A DNA stretch of 64,000 nucleotides from JABDGM01 sp046349975. Its GTDB lineage: Bacteria; Planctomycetota; Planctomycetia; Pirellulales; Lacipirellulaceae. The notes beneath the pieces are model-generated. The model did not search any database, was not told where the DNA came from, and saw only the letters and a program-made list of their open reading frames with translations. The position numbers were made by a program, and so were the translations under genes. Positions 1-9,142 of this stretch are shown piece by piece. The first letter of the stretch is position 1. Every line of letters begins with the position of its first letter. The DNA is taken from assembly GCA_046349975.1 (NCBI GenBank), contig JAXMBH010000006.1, forward strand, positions 219,954 through 283,953, given 5' to 3'.

Positions 1-1872
1 GTTTCGCGAGATGCGTACGCGGCCGGCGACCATTTGGGATTCGATGACACTCTTCGACGTTTCGTGATGAAAGACGAGCCGCTGCGATACGCGGGTGCTG
101 CGGTCGCGGTGCATGCGGAGCGATTGGATGCCGCCCGTTTTCTGGCTGATGGCGACTTCGAGTCGTTCGTTGCGGAGGACAAGGTCCTCGGCGAGTGCGA
201 CGGGGGATACGACCACGGAAGGCAAGAGCGCACGGTAGCCGCAGGCGAGGACGTCGGGCAGCAGCGCGGGCTTCGCGGGGGCTGTGGCGGGCGATGTGGA
301 TGCGGGCGAGGTCGCTGTGGTGGTCAGTGGATCGAGGCCGAATATGTAGTTTGTTTCAAAACTCCAGGGGTTGATGACGACGTGGGAGTCGGTCGGCGTC
401 GTGGGAGTTTCGCAGGGTTTCAAGCCGGTCGCCGCGGCGAGGCCGGCGGCGATTTGGCGGTGGACGGCAGTTGCTTCACGCTGGTTAGCAGCCACTTGGT
501 TCGACAACGCGTCGGCGCTCCAGGAGAGTTGCGAGCGGTTGGCGTATTCGCGTGGCGAGAAGCGGACCCAGTCGTCGGACTGGCGGGTGATTTGGAAGTA
601 CTCATCGAGCGTGATGAGTTTGCCGAGCACGGTGCCGAAGCGGGCGGCGCGGCGGAGGTCGTCGAGGTACTCGCATTCGGCACCAGGATAGCCGGCGAGC
701 ACGACGGTCGCGACATGGTCGTGAGCGATGGAGTCGCCGACTTTCTTCGGCAGGCTCAGCCAAGTGTCGGGATCAGCAGCAGAGAGCGGTGTCACACAGA
801 GGGCTTCGACGGACGATTCGGAGTCGGTTCCCCAGTTCGTTTTGCGTTGGTCGGCGCGGGGAAGGGTGCCGCCGTCGAAGGCACAATGGAGTGCGCCCTT
901 GAAGCCGAAGCTGCGAAGGACTTGCGGCAAGAGTGGCGTGAAGGTGGAGTCGAACTGGCCAAAGATTTCGTACTCGCGACCGATGTACTGCAACGCGGTT
1001 TGTTGGCCGCGGCTGATTTCGGCGACGAGTGCTTCAGGGCCTTCGTAACTCGTCGAGCGGTGGACAAACTTACCGCCGATGATCGAGGCGGTGTCGGCGG
1101 CGACGGCGCTGCGGAGCGCGGCGAGCGTTGCCGGATGTGCCGTGGCGAGCTGTTCGATTTGTTCACCGGCAATGAGGACGTTGGTCGGCACGCCGCTCGT
1201 GAGTTTTGCGCGGAGCGGTTCGCCCAAGACCGAATCGGCGACGAGCGTGAGATCGACGACATAGTAATCGACTGAGTAAACGTGGTGGCGGGCATCGTTG
1301 AGCAAGTCGAACGCGCGGGCGAGTTCTTCCTGCATGGCGGTCGTGTTGCCGGTGTGTGCGGCTCGGGCGGCCGCAATTGTGGCGGCGCTGAAGTGTTCGG
1401 TGTTGAGGACCGAGCTGTAGCGCATTGCGCGGGTGAGCAGGTCGACGTGGAGATACGCGTAGCCGAGTGCGTGAAAGTCGGCGGCGATGGTGGGGTCGAC
1501 AGAAATTGCCGGGGTGGTGTCACGGGACACGTGCGCCAAGATTGCAGCGACAGTTGCCGGCCGCGACGCCGTCGTGAGAACGGGCAGCGGGTTAAGCGGC
1601 GCCGTCGCGGCGAAGCGGTCGCACCAATCGCTGGGCATGCGCTCGCGGCTGGGGGGCGGCACGAGCACGAGTTCGCGTTCGAGCGAACTGGGGTCGGGCG
1701 GCTCTTCGGCCTGGTGCCAGCCGGGGAGCTGTTCGGTGGCGGCAAGAATGGTGGGGTGCCACAGGGCGGTCCAGGCGGCTAACAGTTCGGCCGAGGCCTG
1801 GCTGCCGAGGTGGGTGGGGAAGTCATCCCAGCCGTGGCACGGCAGGATCACGGAGGCGCGTCGTAGGGTCAT
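1..1872 (-). CDS. GH38-like (alpha-mannosidase-fold) protein, C-terminus cut by window edge
   Basis: An uninterrupted minus-strand frame runs from an ATG at 1872 off the left edge (624 codons visible). It has no signal peptide. About residues 260-345 follow the order of the GH38 catalytic domain: IIGGKFVHRSTSYEGPEAL in place of the usual GGW-x-x-x-DE segment, then FGQFDSTFTPLLPQVLRSFG in place of the segment in which the family picks out PQ-L-x-x-G. Near residues 565-585 LRNERLEVAISQKTGGIQSL matches the start of the GH38 C-terminal beta-sandwich (L-x-NE-x-L-x-V...GGI-x-SL). The N-terminal HxHxDPGW-type metal motif and the nucleophile Asp are not recognisable, so it may be catalytically divergent or inactive. 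The fold assignment is inference from motif order. The plus-strand open frames here are antisense artefacts. Confidence 0.62.
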   Translation of the reverse strand, partial: MTLRRASVILPCHGWDDFPTHLGSQASAELLAAWTALWHPTILAATEQLPGWHQAEEPPDPSSLERELVLVPPPSRERMPSDWCDRFAATAPLNPLPVLTTASRPATVAAILAHVSRDTTPAISVDPTIAADFHALGYAYLHVDLLTRAMRYSSVLNTEHFSAATIAAARAAHTGNTTAMQEELARAFDLLNDARHHVYSVDYYVVDLTLVADSVLGEPLRAKLTSGVPTNVLIAGEQIEQLATAHPATLAALRSAVAADTASIIGGKFVHRSTSYEGPEALVAEISRGQQTALQYIGREYEIFGQFDSTFTPLLPQVLRSFGFKGALHCAFDGGTLPRADQRKTNWGTDSESSVEALCVTPLSAADPDTWLSLPKKVGDSIAHDHVATVVLAGYPGAECEYLDDLRRAARFGTVLGKLITLDEYFQITRQSDDWVRFSPREYANRSQLSWSADALSNQVAANQREATAVHRQIAAGLAAATGLKPCETPTTPTDSHVVINPWSFETNYIFGLDPLTTTATSPASTSPATAPAKPALLPDVLACGYRALLPSVVVSPVALAEDLVLRNERLEVAISQKTGGIQSLRMHRDRSTRVSQRLVFHHETSKSVIESQMVAGRVRISRN

Positions 1873-2347
1873 GATCGTAACATAATATCTTGCAGGAATT
1901 TAAGGCGATAGTCGCCGGTTGGTGGTAGTTGCCGCCTGGGATGTTCCGTACTAGTCTACGGCCCGGGAAGAGAAATGGCCCACGGCCGCGAATCGAAACT
2001 GGAGGCGTTGAACGTCGCGGGTGGAGCGGTGCGGGGCGGGGCTTCGCGACTTCATTGAATATGCCGGGGAATCAGGGATTACGGTCCCGAATTGCTACCC
2101 AACGGAAAACCCACGAGTAGAATAGAAATATAGGAGTCGGGCGACGCCCAATGAGAGAGTGGAGTTGGCTCGGCCGCCGATTCGTAACATCTTTTCCGCA
2201 CGATTGTTGGGGCTCAGGTGCAGCCGCCACAGCGCGCCAAAGCGAAGCGCTGGTTGACTGAGAGCTGCGCGCATAGACTTTCAATACCAAGAGGCAGCCG
2301 CCGACGTATTGGACCGCGGCGGCAAATAGGGATAGAGGTTCTCGGTT
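1873..2347. other. Intergenic region between divergent genes
   Basis: This 475-bp stretch separates the divergent GH38-like gene and the pilM-like gene and should carry both promoters. I see no convincing -35/-10 pair, no riboswitch-like core and no tRNA. A small GGGCG/CGCCC inverted repeat lies at 2139-2149. A purine-rich AGGGATAGAGG just before 2348 is the likely ribosome binding site of pilM. Confidence 0.5.
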
Positions 2348-4735
2348 ATGGCGAAGAGTGGCGCCGTTTGGGGCATTGATATTGGGCAGTGCGCGCTGAA
2401 GGCGCTGCGTTGCCGTCCGCACGAAAGTGAAAACCGGATCGTCGTCGAGGCATTCGATTACATCGAGTACCCGAAGATTCTCACGCAGCCGGAAGCGAAC
2501 CGCGACGAGCTGGTAAAAGAAGCGTTGGAACAATTCGTTTCGCGCAATGAGCTGGCCGGCGAGAGCGTGGCGATCGCGGTGCCGGGGCAAAGCGGTTTGG
2601 CGCGGTTCATTAAGCTGCCGCCGGTCGAGCGGAAGAAGATTCCCGATATCGTGAAGTACGAAGCGCGGCAGCAGATTCCGTTCGCGCTCGAAGACGTGGT
2701 GTGGGACTATCAGCCGCTCATCGGCAGCGAAGACGAAGGCTATGCGATCGAGACGGAGGTGGGCCTGTTCGCGATGAAGCGCGACCAGGTCGCGCGGCAT
2801 TTGAAGCCGCTGGAGTCGGCGGGCATCGGCGTCGATGTGATTCAGCTCGCGCCGCTGGCGATCTACAATTTCATATGCTACGACCGGCTGGATGTTTCCG
2901 GCGCGTACGACCCGGCGAATCCGCCGCCGTCGACGGTGATCATTTCGCTCGGCACCGATACGACGGATCTCGTGATCACGAACGGCTACCGCGTTTGGCA
3001 GCGTAGTATTCCGATCGGCGGCAACCACTTCACCAAGGCGCTCACCAAGGAGCTGAAGCTCACGTTCGCTAAGGCAGAGCACTTGAAGCGGAACGCGATG
3101 AAGGCCGAAAACCCGAAGGCGGTGTTTCAGGCGATGCGGCCCGTGTTCAGCGACTTGGTGGCGGAAATTCAGCGGTCGCTTGGCTTCTTCACGAGCAACA
3201 ACCGCAATGCCAAGCTGGGTGACATGGTCGCGCTTGGCAACCCGATGAAGCTGCCGGGGCTGCAGCGGTTCTTGTCGCAGAATCTCGACCAGGAAGTGAA
3301 GTTGATCGACAGCTTCAACAACCTGGTGGGCGGCACGGCGACGGCGGGCCCCCAGTTCAAAGAGAACCAGCTCACGTTCGGCGTGGCGTACGGGTTGTGC
3401 GTGCAAGCGCTCGGCAATTCGCAGCTGCACACGAATTTGCTGCCGGAAGAGATCATCACCACGCGGCTCGTGAAGGCGAAGAAGCCGTGGGCGGTGGCGG
3501 CGGCGGCGTTGTTGCTGGCGGCGTTCACTGTGAATTACTTTGGGCACTATTCGTCGCTGACCACGGCCGACACGACTGGGCCGATGGCGCAGGAGCTGAC
3601 GTCGGCCAAGAGTACCGCCGACCAGGCCAAAGGTTTTGAAAGTCAGCACAGCGAGTTGAAGACTCAATTCGAAACGATCACGAAGACCGGCAATGAGTTG
3701 CAAAGCAACGTGGATGGCCGGCTATTGTGGTTGGAACTGTTGAAGGCGCTGGACGCGGCGTTGCCGAAAGACACGCGGCCGCCGGAACAGCGGAAGGAGA
3801 CGGCCGAAGACATCGCGCAGCGGCCGGAGCTGCATATTCAATCGATGGACTGCGAGTACTTCGCCGACCTGACTCCGTGGCACACGAGCATTTCGCCGAA
3901 CTTGCCCAAGGCTGCTGCGCCCGCGGCGGCAGCGGCTGGTTCGGCAGCGCCGGCTGATGGTACGACGCCGCCGGCCGAGGGCGCGGCGACGACTCCGCCC
4001 GCTGATGCGGCTGCAACTCCGGCGGCGCCGGCGGCCGACGCAACTGCGGCAGCGCCGCCGGCCACCGACGCCAGCGCGACGCCGACCGATGGCAGCACGG
4101 CTCCGGCGGAGGGCGGCGGTGGGACAGGCCTCGCCGCGGGCGGTTGGGTGATCGAATTGCGTGGCTACCACCTGCACAACAACCCGCCGGACTCGAAGAT
4201 CGATGTCGGCGACGAAGGCGAACAGTTTCTTAACAACACGATTATCAAGAACCTGCGGGAAGGCAAAGTTTCGCTGCCCGATGGGCCGAACGGCGCGCCG
4301 GTGGAAGTCTCGATGGCCGACTTGGGAATTCAGTACCCGGTGGTCGTCACGAATTTGAAAGTGCAAACGGTCACCTACCTGGCTGAACCGGTGGACAACA
4401 CGAGCGACGGCACGATGACGGGAACGCCCGCGATGCCGATGCCAACCATTGGACCGGAAGGCTCGGGCGGAATGGTCGCCGGTGCGAATGGCGAGATGAT
4501 GCCGAAGACCTACAAACTGCGGCAGTACGATTTTGTCGTGCAGTTCTGTTGGCAACCGCAACCTCGAAGCCAGCGACTGGCGAAGATGGCGGCCAAGCAG
4601 GCTGCTCCGGCGGGCACGACGCCGGAGGGCGCGCCGGCCGAAGCGCCACCAGCCGAAGGCACGCCGCCCGCAACAGCACCAGCCGGCACGGCCGCGACTG
4701 GCGACGAAGCGGCGAAGACCGGACCGAGCTCATAG
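2348..4735 (+). CDS. pilM: PilM-type pilus assembly ATPase-fold protein fused to a PilN-like membrane part
   Basis: 795 aa. Residues 1 to about 365 are a PilM/FtsA-like actin-fold domain: it opens with VWGIDIGQCALKALRC (phosphate-1 loop type) and contains LPPVERKKIPDIVKYEARQQ and the VIISLGTDTTDLVI phosphate-2 segment. PilM is normally a cytoplasmic protein of about 350 aa that binds the N-terminus of PilN. Here a transmembrane helix at about 381-400 follows, then a coiled-coil and periplasmic PilN-like region (about 405-520), an Ala/Pro/Thr-rich linker (about 520-600) and another folded segment (about 600-750). This looks like PilM and PilN fused in one chain. It is first in a run of three same-strand genes. 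The family call is secure for the N-terminal half; the PilN equivalence is inference from topology. Confidence 0.85.
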   Translation: MAKSGAVWGIDIGQCALKALRCRPHESENRIVVEAFDYIEYPKILTQPEANRDELVKEALEQFVSRNELAGESVAIAVPGQSGLARFIKLPPVERKKIPDIVKYEARQQIPFALEDVVWDYQPLIGSEDEGYAIETEVGLFAMKRDQVARHLKPLESAGIGVDVIQLAPLAIYNFICYDRLDVSGAYDPANPPPSTVIISLGTDTTDLVITNGYRVWQRSIPIGGNHFTKALTKELKLTFAKAEHLKRNAMKAENPKAVFQAMRPVFSDLVAEIQRSLGFFTSNNRNAKLGDMVALGNPMKLPGLQRFLSQNLDQEVKLIDSFNNLVGGTATAGPQFKENQLTFGVAYGLCVQALGNSQLHTNLLPEEIITTRLVKAKKPWAVAAAALLLAAFTVNYFGHYSSLTTADTTGPMAQELTSAKSTADQAKGFESQHSELKTQFETITKTGNELQSNVDGRLLWLELLKALDAALPKDTRPPEQRKETAEDIAQRPELHIQSMDCEYFADLTPWHTSISPNLPKAAAPAAAAAGSAAPADGTTPPAEGAATTPPADAAATPAAPAADATAAAPPATDASATPTDGSTAPAEGGGGTGLAAGGWVIELRGYHLHNNPPDSKIDVGDEGEQFLNNTIIKNLREGKVSLPDGPNGAPVEVSMADLGIQYPVVVTNLKVQTVTYLAEPVDNTSDGTMTGTPAMPMPTIGPEGSGGMVAGANGEMMPKTYKLRQYDFVVQFCWQPQPRSQRLAKMAAKQAAPAGTTPEGAPAEAPPAEGTPPATAPAGTAATGDEAAKTGPSS

Positions 4736-4764
4736 GAACAGATGCATTAGGACACGGGTGAATC

Positions 4765-6270
4765 ATGGATCAAGTACGTGCAGCATTGGGCTGGCTCAAG
4801 CGGCAGCATTTTTGGGTGTTGTCGGTGGTGGTAGTGCTTATTGCGCTTGGCTGTTGGATGAATGGCAAGAACAAGCTGAGTGCGGCATTCAACGCGAACA
4901 AGCAGGCGATCGAGGGCGGTTGGGGCCAATTGAAAGGCGTGCAAAGCGCTTCGTTCCATCCGAATCAGACGATTATCGATCGCCAAACGGCTGAAAACAA
5001 AACGCAGGCGGATAGCGTCAAGGCGCTGTGGCAACAGCTTTATGATCGCCAGCGTGCGCACGTGCTAACGTGGCCGGAGCAATTGAGCAAATCGTTTCGC
5101 GACGCCGTGGAGAAGATGAAGTTCAACGACGAGATTCCCGTCGAGCTGCGGAACAACTATCAGAACTACATCGAGCGACACTTTCCCGAATTGCCGAAGC
5201 AGATCGGCGCACGGCCGGTCGACCCCAACGCGACGGGCGGCGCGGGCGCGCCGGGCGGCTATACGCGAACCATGGAAGGCAACCCCGGCATGGCGGGAGT
5301 GCCGGAGGATGATGATTACATTTGCCAATGGATGGAGAACGACCAGATCGTGATTCGCGATGAGTTGAACTTCCCGCAGCGGCCGTCGTCGTTGCGGATT
5401 TGGATCACGCAGGAAGACTTGTGGGTGTATCACACGCTGCTGGATGTGATCGCGAAGACGAATCAAGCGGCGGGGGCATCGCGGAAGGCGAATGCGGCGG
5501 TGAAGACGGTGTATTCGATTGAAGTCGGTCCGCGTGCGGCGCAGTATAGCCGTTCACCGGGACGGCTGATGGTGCCGCCGCAAGTGGCCGCGGCGGTTCC
5601 GGGCGCGGAAGGGGGTCCACCGGGAGCTGGCCCCGGGCCGGAAGGGGCCCCAGCGGGTGTGCCCGGTGGTCGGCCGATGATGTTGAGCCCGGAAGGGCGG
5701 GGCGGTGGCCTGGGCGGGAACATGCCGATGTCGCCGGCGCAGGAGCAAGCAGCGTTGCTCTCTGGCCGTTACTTGGATGAGAAGGGGCAACCAATTCCGT
5801 TTGGCAGCGTGGGGGCCACCGAGGGTGGTGGTCCGGCGCAGGAAGCGCCGGCGGCAGTCGACCCGAATGCACCGGCCGCGCCGGTCGATTTCGATCAGTT
5901 CGGCAAGGCGTACAAGCGGCTGCCGGTGCGGTTGGTTATGGAAATGGATTTGCGATGGCTGCAAGCGCTGATTGCCAATTGTGCGAATGAGCCATTGCGA
6001 GTCGAAGTGCAAGAGGTGCGCGTGAATGTGCCGGATGCGATGGCGGCCGGCATGCCGGGTGGCGGTGGCGGATACACGGGCCGCGGCGGCATGGGTGGTC
6101 CGGGCGGCAATGCCAGCCCGTTTCCCGATCGCACGGGGCTGCAAACGTTCCTCGCGCGGCCGAATGTGGCCACTGTGGTGGTGCAAGGCACGATCTTCAT
6201 CTTCAATAAGCCGAACTTGAATATTCTGGGCGCGCCGGCCGAACAGCCAGTGGCGGCCACAACTCCGTAA
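4765..6270 (+). CDS. Single-pass membrane protein of the pilus-like module (PilO-like position)
   Basis: 501 aa, 29 bp downstream of the pilM-like gene. One N-terminal transmembrane helix (about 13-30, WVLSVVVVLIALGCW) follows a short cytoplasmic tail. Then come a helical, charged segment (about 35-130), a folded domain (about 180-265), a Gly/Pro-rich linker (about 270-340) and a C-terminal alpha/beta segment (about 375-430) followed by a Gly-rich loop. Topology and gene order match PilO (TM, coiled coil, ferredoxin-like domain), but the sequence does not show PilO signatures and the length is more than double. I treat it as an inner-membrane platform component of unknown exact role. Confidence 0.65.
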   Translation: MDQVRAALGWLKRQHFWVLSVVVVLIALGCWMNGKNKLSAAFNANKQAIEGGWGQLKGVQSASFHPNQTIIDRQTAENKTQADSVKALWQQLYDRQRAHVLTWPEQLSKSFRDAVEKMKFNDEIPVELRNNYQNYIERHFPELPKQIGARPVDPNATGGAGAPGGYTRTMEGNPGMAGVPEDDDYICQWMENDQIVIRDELNFPQRPSSLRIWITQEDLWVYHTLLDVIAKTNQAAGASRKANAAVKTVYSIEVGPRAAQYSRSPGRLMVPPQVAAAVPGAEGGPPGAGPGPEGAPAGVPGGRPMMLSPEGRGGGLGGNMPMSPAQEQAALLSGRYLDEKGQPIPFGSVGATEGGGPAQEAPAAVDPNAPAAPVDFDQFGKAYKRLPVRLVMEMDLRWLQALIANCANEPLRVEVQEVRVNVPDAMAAGMPGGGGGYTGRGGMGGPGGNASPFPDRTGLQTFLARPNVATVVVQGTIFIFNKPNLNILGAPAEQPVAATTP

Positions 6271-6312
6271 TGCATGCCGCTGGTGTGGCGTCGCGGAACA
6301 AGGAGCTCGTAA

Positions 6313-8526
6313 ATGGCAGGCAATCTAAAAGGACTTGGCGGAGCCAAAGGGCTGCTCTTGCGGCACGGCGAGAAGGCGGCGATTGGGATCGTCGCGCTGG
6401 TGGCGCTGTACGTCATCTACACGACGATGTCGCTGCCACGGCTGGATGAGAAGCTCAAGGCTGACAAGCTGCACCAGGCGATTAGCGAAACGAAGGCAGC
6501 TGTGGAGCGGCAAGCATGGCCCGATCCGACCAGCGAGCAAGCCAGCGAAGTGATGCCAGCGAAGCCCCTCGGCGAAAAGGCCGACGCGCCGATCGATGTC
6601 GAGGGGTACAAATGGAAAGGGCTGCCCGATCACTCGCCCGTGGCGGCGACCGTATTGCGGACGGATCCGAAGCTCCTGCAAGCGCAGTCGGTGCGCGCGA
6701 GCGGCGGCTCCGGCTTGCTGGCCTTCCTGGATGAAGCAATCCGTAAACAGCAAGAGCGTGCCCGCGCTGCCGAAGAAGCCGAGCGCGCGAAGAAAGAAGC
6801 CGACCGGCAGGCGAAGGAACAGAAGGAGAGCGCCGAGAATCCGGGCGGCGGCGCCGCGCGAGGGCGTAATAATCCTCGGGGTGGTCCAGAGGGAGGGCTC
6901 GCTGAGCCGTTCGACAAGGAACATCCCAAGCGTCGTGCCGTGCAAAACATGGCCCGTGCCCTCGGCATTCCGTTACAAGGCGGCGAGCGGATCGAAAAAG
7001 CGTATTGGGCGATCGTGACGGCGAAGGTGCCCATTCGTGAGCAGATGAAGCTCTACGAAGACGCGTTCCGTGAGGCGAAGGGGGGCTACGATCCGCAGCG
7101 CGACTTCCCGCAGTACAAAGGTTACATCGTGCAGCGGGTCGAAGTGTTGCCGGGCAAGGAGATTCAAGAAGCAGATTGGAAAGTCGTCCCGGTTTTCGAC
7201 GGTCAGCACGCTTCGCTGGCGAAGAAGCCGATTTCCGATCGCGGCGTGGGCGAACCCGTGATGACGCAGCTGTACACACTCGCCAGCCAGTTCTGGGCCG
7301 GGATGAGCCCCGATGTGATTGATTCGCGGTTCAGCGATTACATTCTCACGTTCCCGTTGCCGCCGCTCGTGGGCCGCGATTGGGGTCCGGAAGCCAAGCA
7401 TCCCGATTTCCCGACGCTGGCAGAGACGCCGCCGCTCGAGATGGAGCAGCCCGTGGTCCCCGGCGCGACCCCGGGACAAGCGCCCGGTGCAACGCCAGCG
7501 AATCCGGATGCGGGTTCGCCGTTTGCGAGTGCGAATCCAGCGGCGGGCATCGGTGGGCCGGGCGGTTATCCGCAGCCGGGAATGATGCGTGGAGGCCCGG
7601 GTGGCGGCGGGTATCCTCGGATGGGAATGGGCGAGCGAATGGGGCCAGGGCCTGAGGGCGGCCGTGCCGGGATGTTCCGTGGAGCCGGTCCAGAAGGCGG
7701 AATGATGGCGCGCGGCCCGATGGGCGAAGGCGGTCGCGGCGGGATGGCCGGCCCGATGGGCGGTGGTCCGGGCCAGGCCCGCACAAGTTTGCCTAAGGGC
7801 GTCGACTTCTTGATGCTGCGATTTGTCGATTTCACCGTCGAGCCGGGCAAGAAGTATCGTTACCGCGTGTCGCTGGTTCTATCGGATGCGAATTACCTGA
7901 TGCCGGAGAATGTACTCGCGGCAGAAGTGCTCGATCGCCGTCGGCAAGAGGCGCAGGCCGCCAAAGCGCGCGGCGGCGTGCGGGCCGATATTCGCCGCGT
8001 CGAAGGTTGGAGCGATCCCAGCCCGGTCGTGGGCATTCCGCTCTCCGGCGGCGCGAAGCTGGTCGACGTGAAGGCGCCGACAGCGGATAAGGTCGGGGAC
8101 GAACCGAGCGTGACGCTGCTGGTCGATTCGTTCGACAGCGATCAAAAGGGCAACGCGATTCAAGCGGCGAAGAAGCATGACTTCCGCCGCGGCAACATCG
8201 CCAATATGACGGAAGAAGCCGAGTATCTTGGCGAAGGCGGATTGTGGATCGACACACATGACAACTTCCACTTCGTGACGGGCATGACGGTGCTCGACAT
8301 CGACGGCGGCAAGAAGCTTGGGCGTGATATGACGTCGCCGGGCCGCGTGCTCTTAATGGGGCCGGCGGGTGACTTCTATATCCGCAACGAGCTCGACGAC
8401 AAGGAAGCGGTGGAGTTTCACCGCATGTTGTTCGAGGTCGACAAGCGAAAGAACCCCAATGGACCGGAAGGGGGCGGACCGCTTGGGCCGGGAGGACCGG
8501 CGGGGCGGCGACCGCCCGGGCGGTGA
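6313..8526 (+). CDS. Single-pass membrane protein with Gly-rich linker, pilus-like module
   Basis: 737 aa, 42 bp after the previous gene; AGGAGCTC before the ATG is a good ribosome binding site. One transmembrane helix lies at about 18-37 (AAIGIVALVALYVIYTTM). A charged, coiled-coil-like stretch rich in Lys, Glu and Ala (about 140-180) follows, then folded segments (about 215-375) and a long Gly/Met/Pro-rich linker (about 385-490). A beta-rich segment at about 495-590 (LRFVDFTVEPGKKYRYRVS) resembles a fibronectin-III-like domain, and the C-terminal tail is Gly/Pro-rich. The position suggests a link between the inner-membrane platform and the secretin, as PilP or GspC provide, but no homology to those is visible. 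A strong terminator follows immediately. Confidence 0.62.
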   Translation: MAGNLKGLGGAKGLLLRHGEKAAIGIVALVALYVIYTTMSLPRLDEKLKADKLHQAISETKAAVERQAWPDPTSEQASEVMPAKPLGEKADAPIDVEGYKWKGLPDHSPVAATVLRTDPKLLQAQSVRASGGSGLLAFLDEAIRKQQERARAAEEAERAKKEADRQAKEQKESAENPGGGAARGRNNPRGGPEGGLAEPFDKEHPKRRAVQNMARALGIPLQGGERIEKAYWAIVTAKVPIREQMKLYEDAFREAKGGYDPQRDFPQYKGYIVQRVEVLPGKEIQEADWKVVPVFDGQHASLAKKPISDRGVGEPVMTQLYTLASQFWAGMSPDVIDSRFSDYILTFPLPPLVGRDWGPEAKHPDFPTLAETPPLEMEQPVVPGATPGQAPGATPANPDAGSPFASANPAAGIGGPGGYPQPGMMRGGPGGGGYPRMGMGERMGPGPEGGRAGMFRGAGPEGGMMARGPMGEGGRGGMAGPMGGGPGQARTSLPKGVDFLMLRFVDFTVEPGKKYRYRVSLVLSDANYLMPENVLAAEVLDRRRQEAQAAKARGGVRADIRRVEGWSDPSPVVGIPLSGGAKLVDVKAPTADKVGDEPSVTLLVDSFDSDQKGNAIQAAKKHDFRRGNIANMTEEAEYLGEGGLWIDTHDNFHFVTGMTVLDIDGGKKLGRDMTSPGRVLLMGPAGDFYIRNELDDKEAVEFHRMLFEVDKRKNPNGPEGGGPLGPGGPAGRRPPGR

Positions 8527-8563
8527 CGGGGTAGTGCTGTTTAGCGAGTGAGTTGCAATTCAA

Positions 8564-8600
8564 TCGCGGCGATGCGTGTGAGCGCATCGCCGCGACTTCT
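8564..8600 (+). terminator. Rho-independent terminator after the pilM operon
   Basis: A perfect 13-bp stem (TCGCGGCGATGCG at 8564-8576 with its complement at 8583-8595) has a 6-nt loop and is followed by CTTCTTTT. It lies 38 bp after the stop of the preceding gene. It should separate the three platform genes from the secretin gene. Confidence 0.8.
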
Positions 8601-8654
8601 TTTGGGTGGTTGGGGGCGAGCTGAAAATGTGTCCGCAGTCATGCTCGCACGAGT

Positions 8655-8746
8655 GTAGGACGGATGATTCTGTCCGTCCGAACTTGAATAAATCACTCGG
8701 CAACAAAGCGGAATAGCGAGGGGACGGACAGATATATCCGTCCTAC
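8655..8746. repeat. REP-like palindromic element (two inverted hairpin units)
   Basis: Two copies of a hairpin unit, each built on GGACGGA/TCCGTCC (8658-8679 and 8722-8743), face each other. Together they form a larger inverted pair: GTAGGACGGAT at 8655-8665 matches ATCCGTCCTAC at 8736-8746, and CTGTCCGTCC at 8670-8679 matches GGACGGACAG at 8722-8731. This arrangement is typical of intergenic REP/BIME-like elements. There is no coding capacity. A second, imperfect inverted repeat (CTGGGG at 8784 with CCCCAG at 8805) lies just downstream. Confidence 0.65.

Positions 8747-9142
<396 letters not shown>

Noticed and set aside
34..1275. Long plus-strand open frame of 413 codons at the left edge
   Set aside because: It is antisense to a continuous, domain-bearing minus-strand frame (GH38-like) and its product is Arg/Gly-rich without any domain.
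1873..2347. Possible cyclic-di-GMP riboswitch before the pilus genes
   Set aside because: I looked for the conserved GEMM core and its tetraloop receptor and did not find them.
2072..3703. 543-codon minus-strand open frame
   Set aside because: It runs antisense through the pilM-like gene; the product is His/Arg/Leu-rich and domain-free, a by-product of GC-rich codon use.
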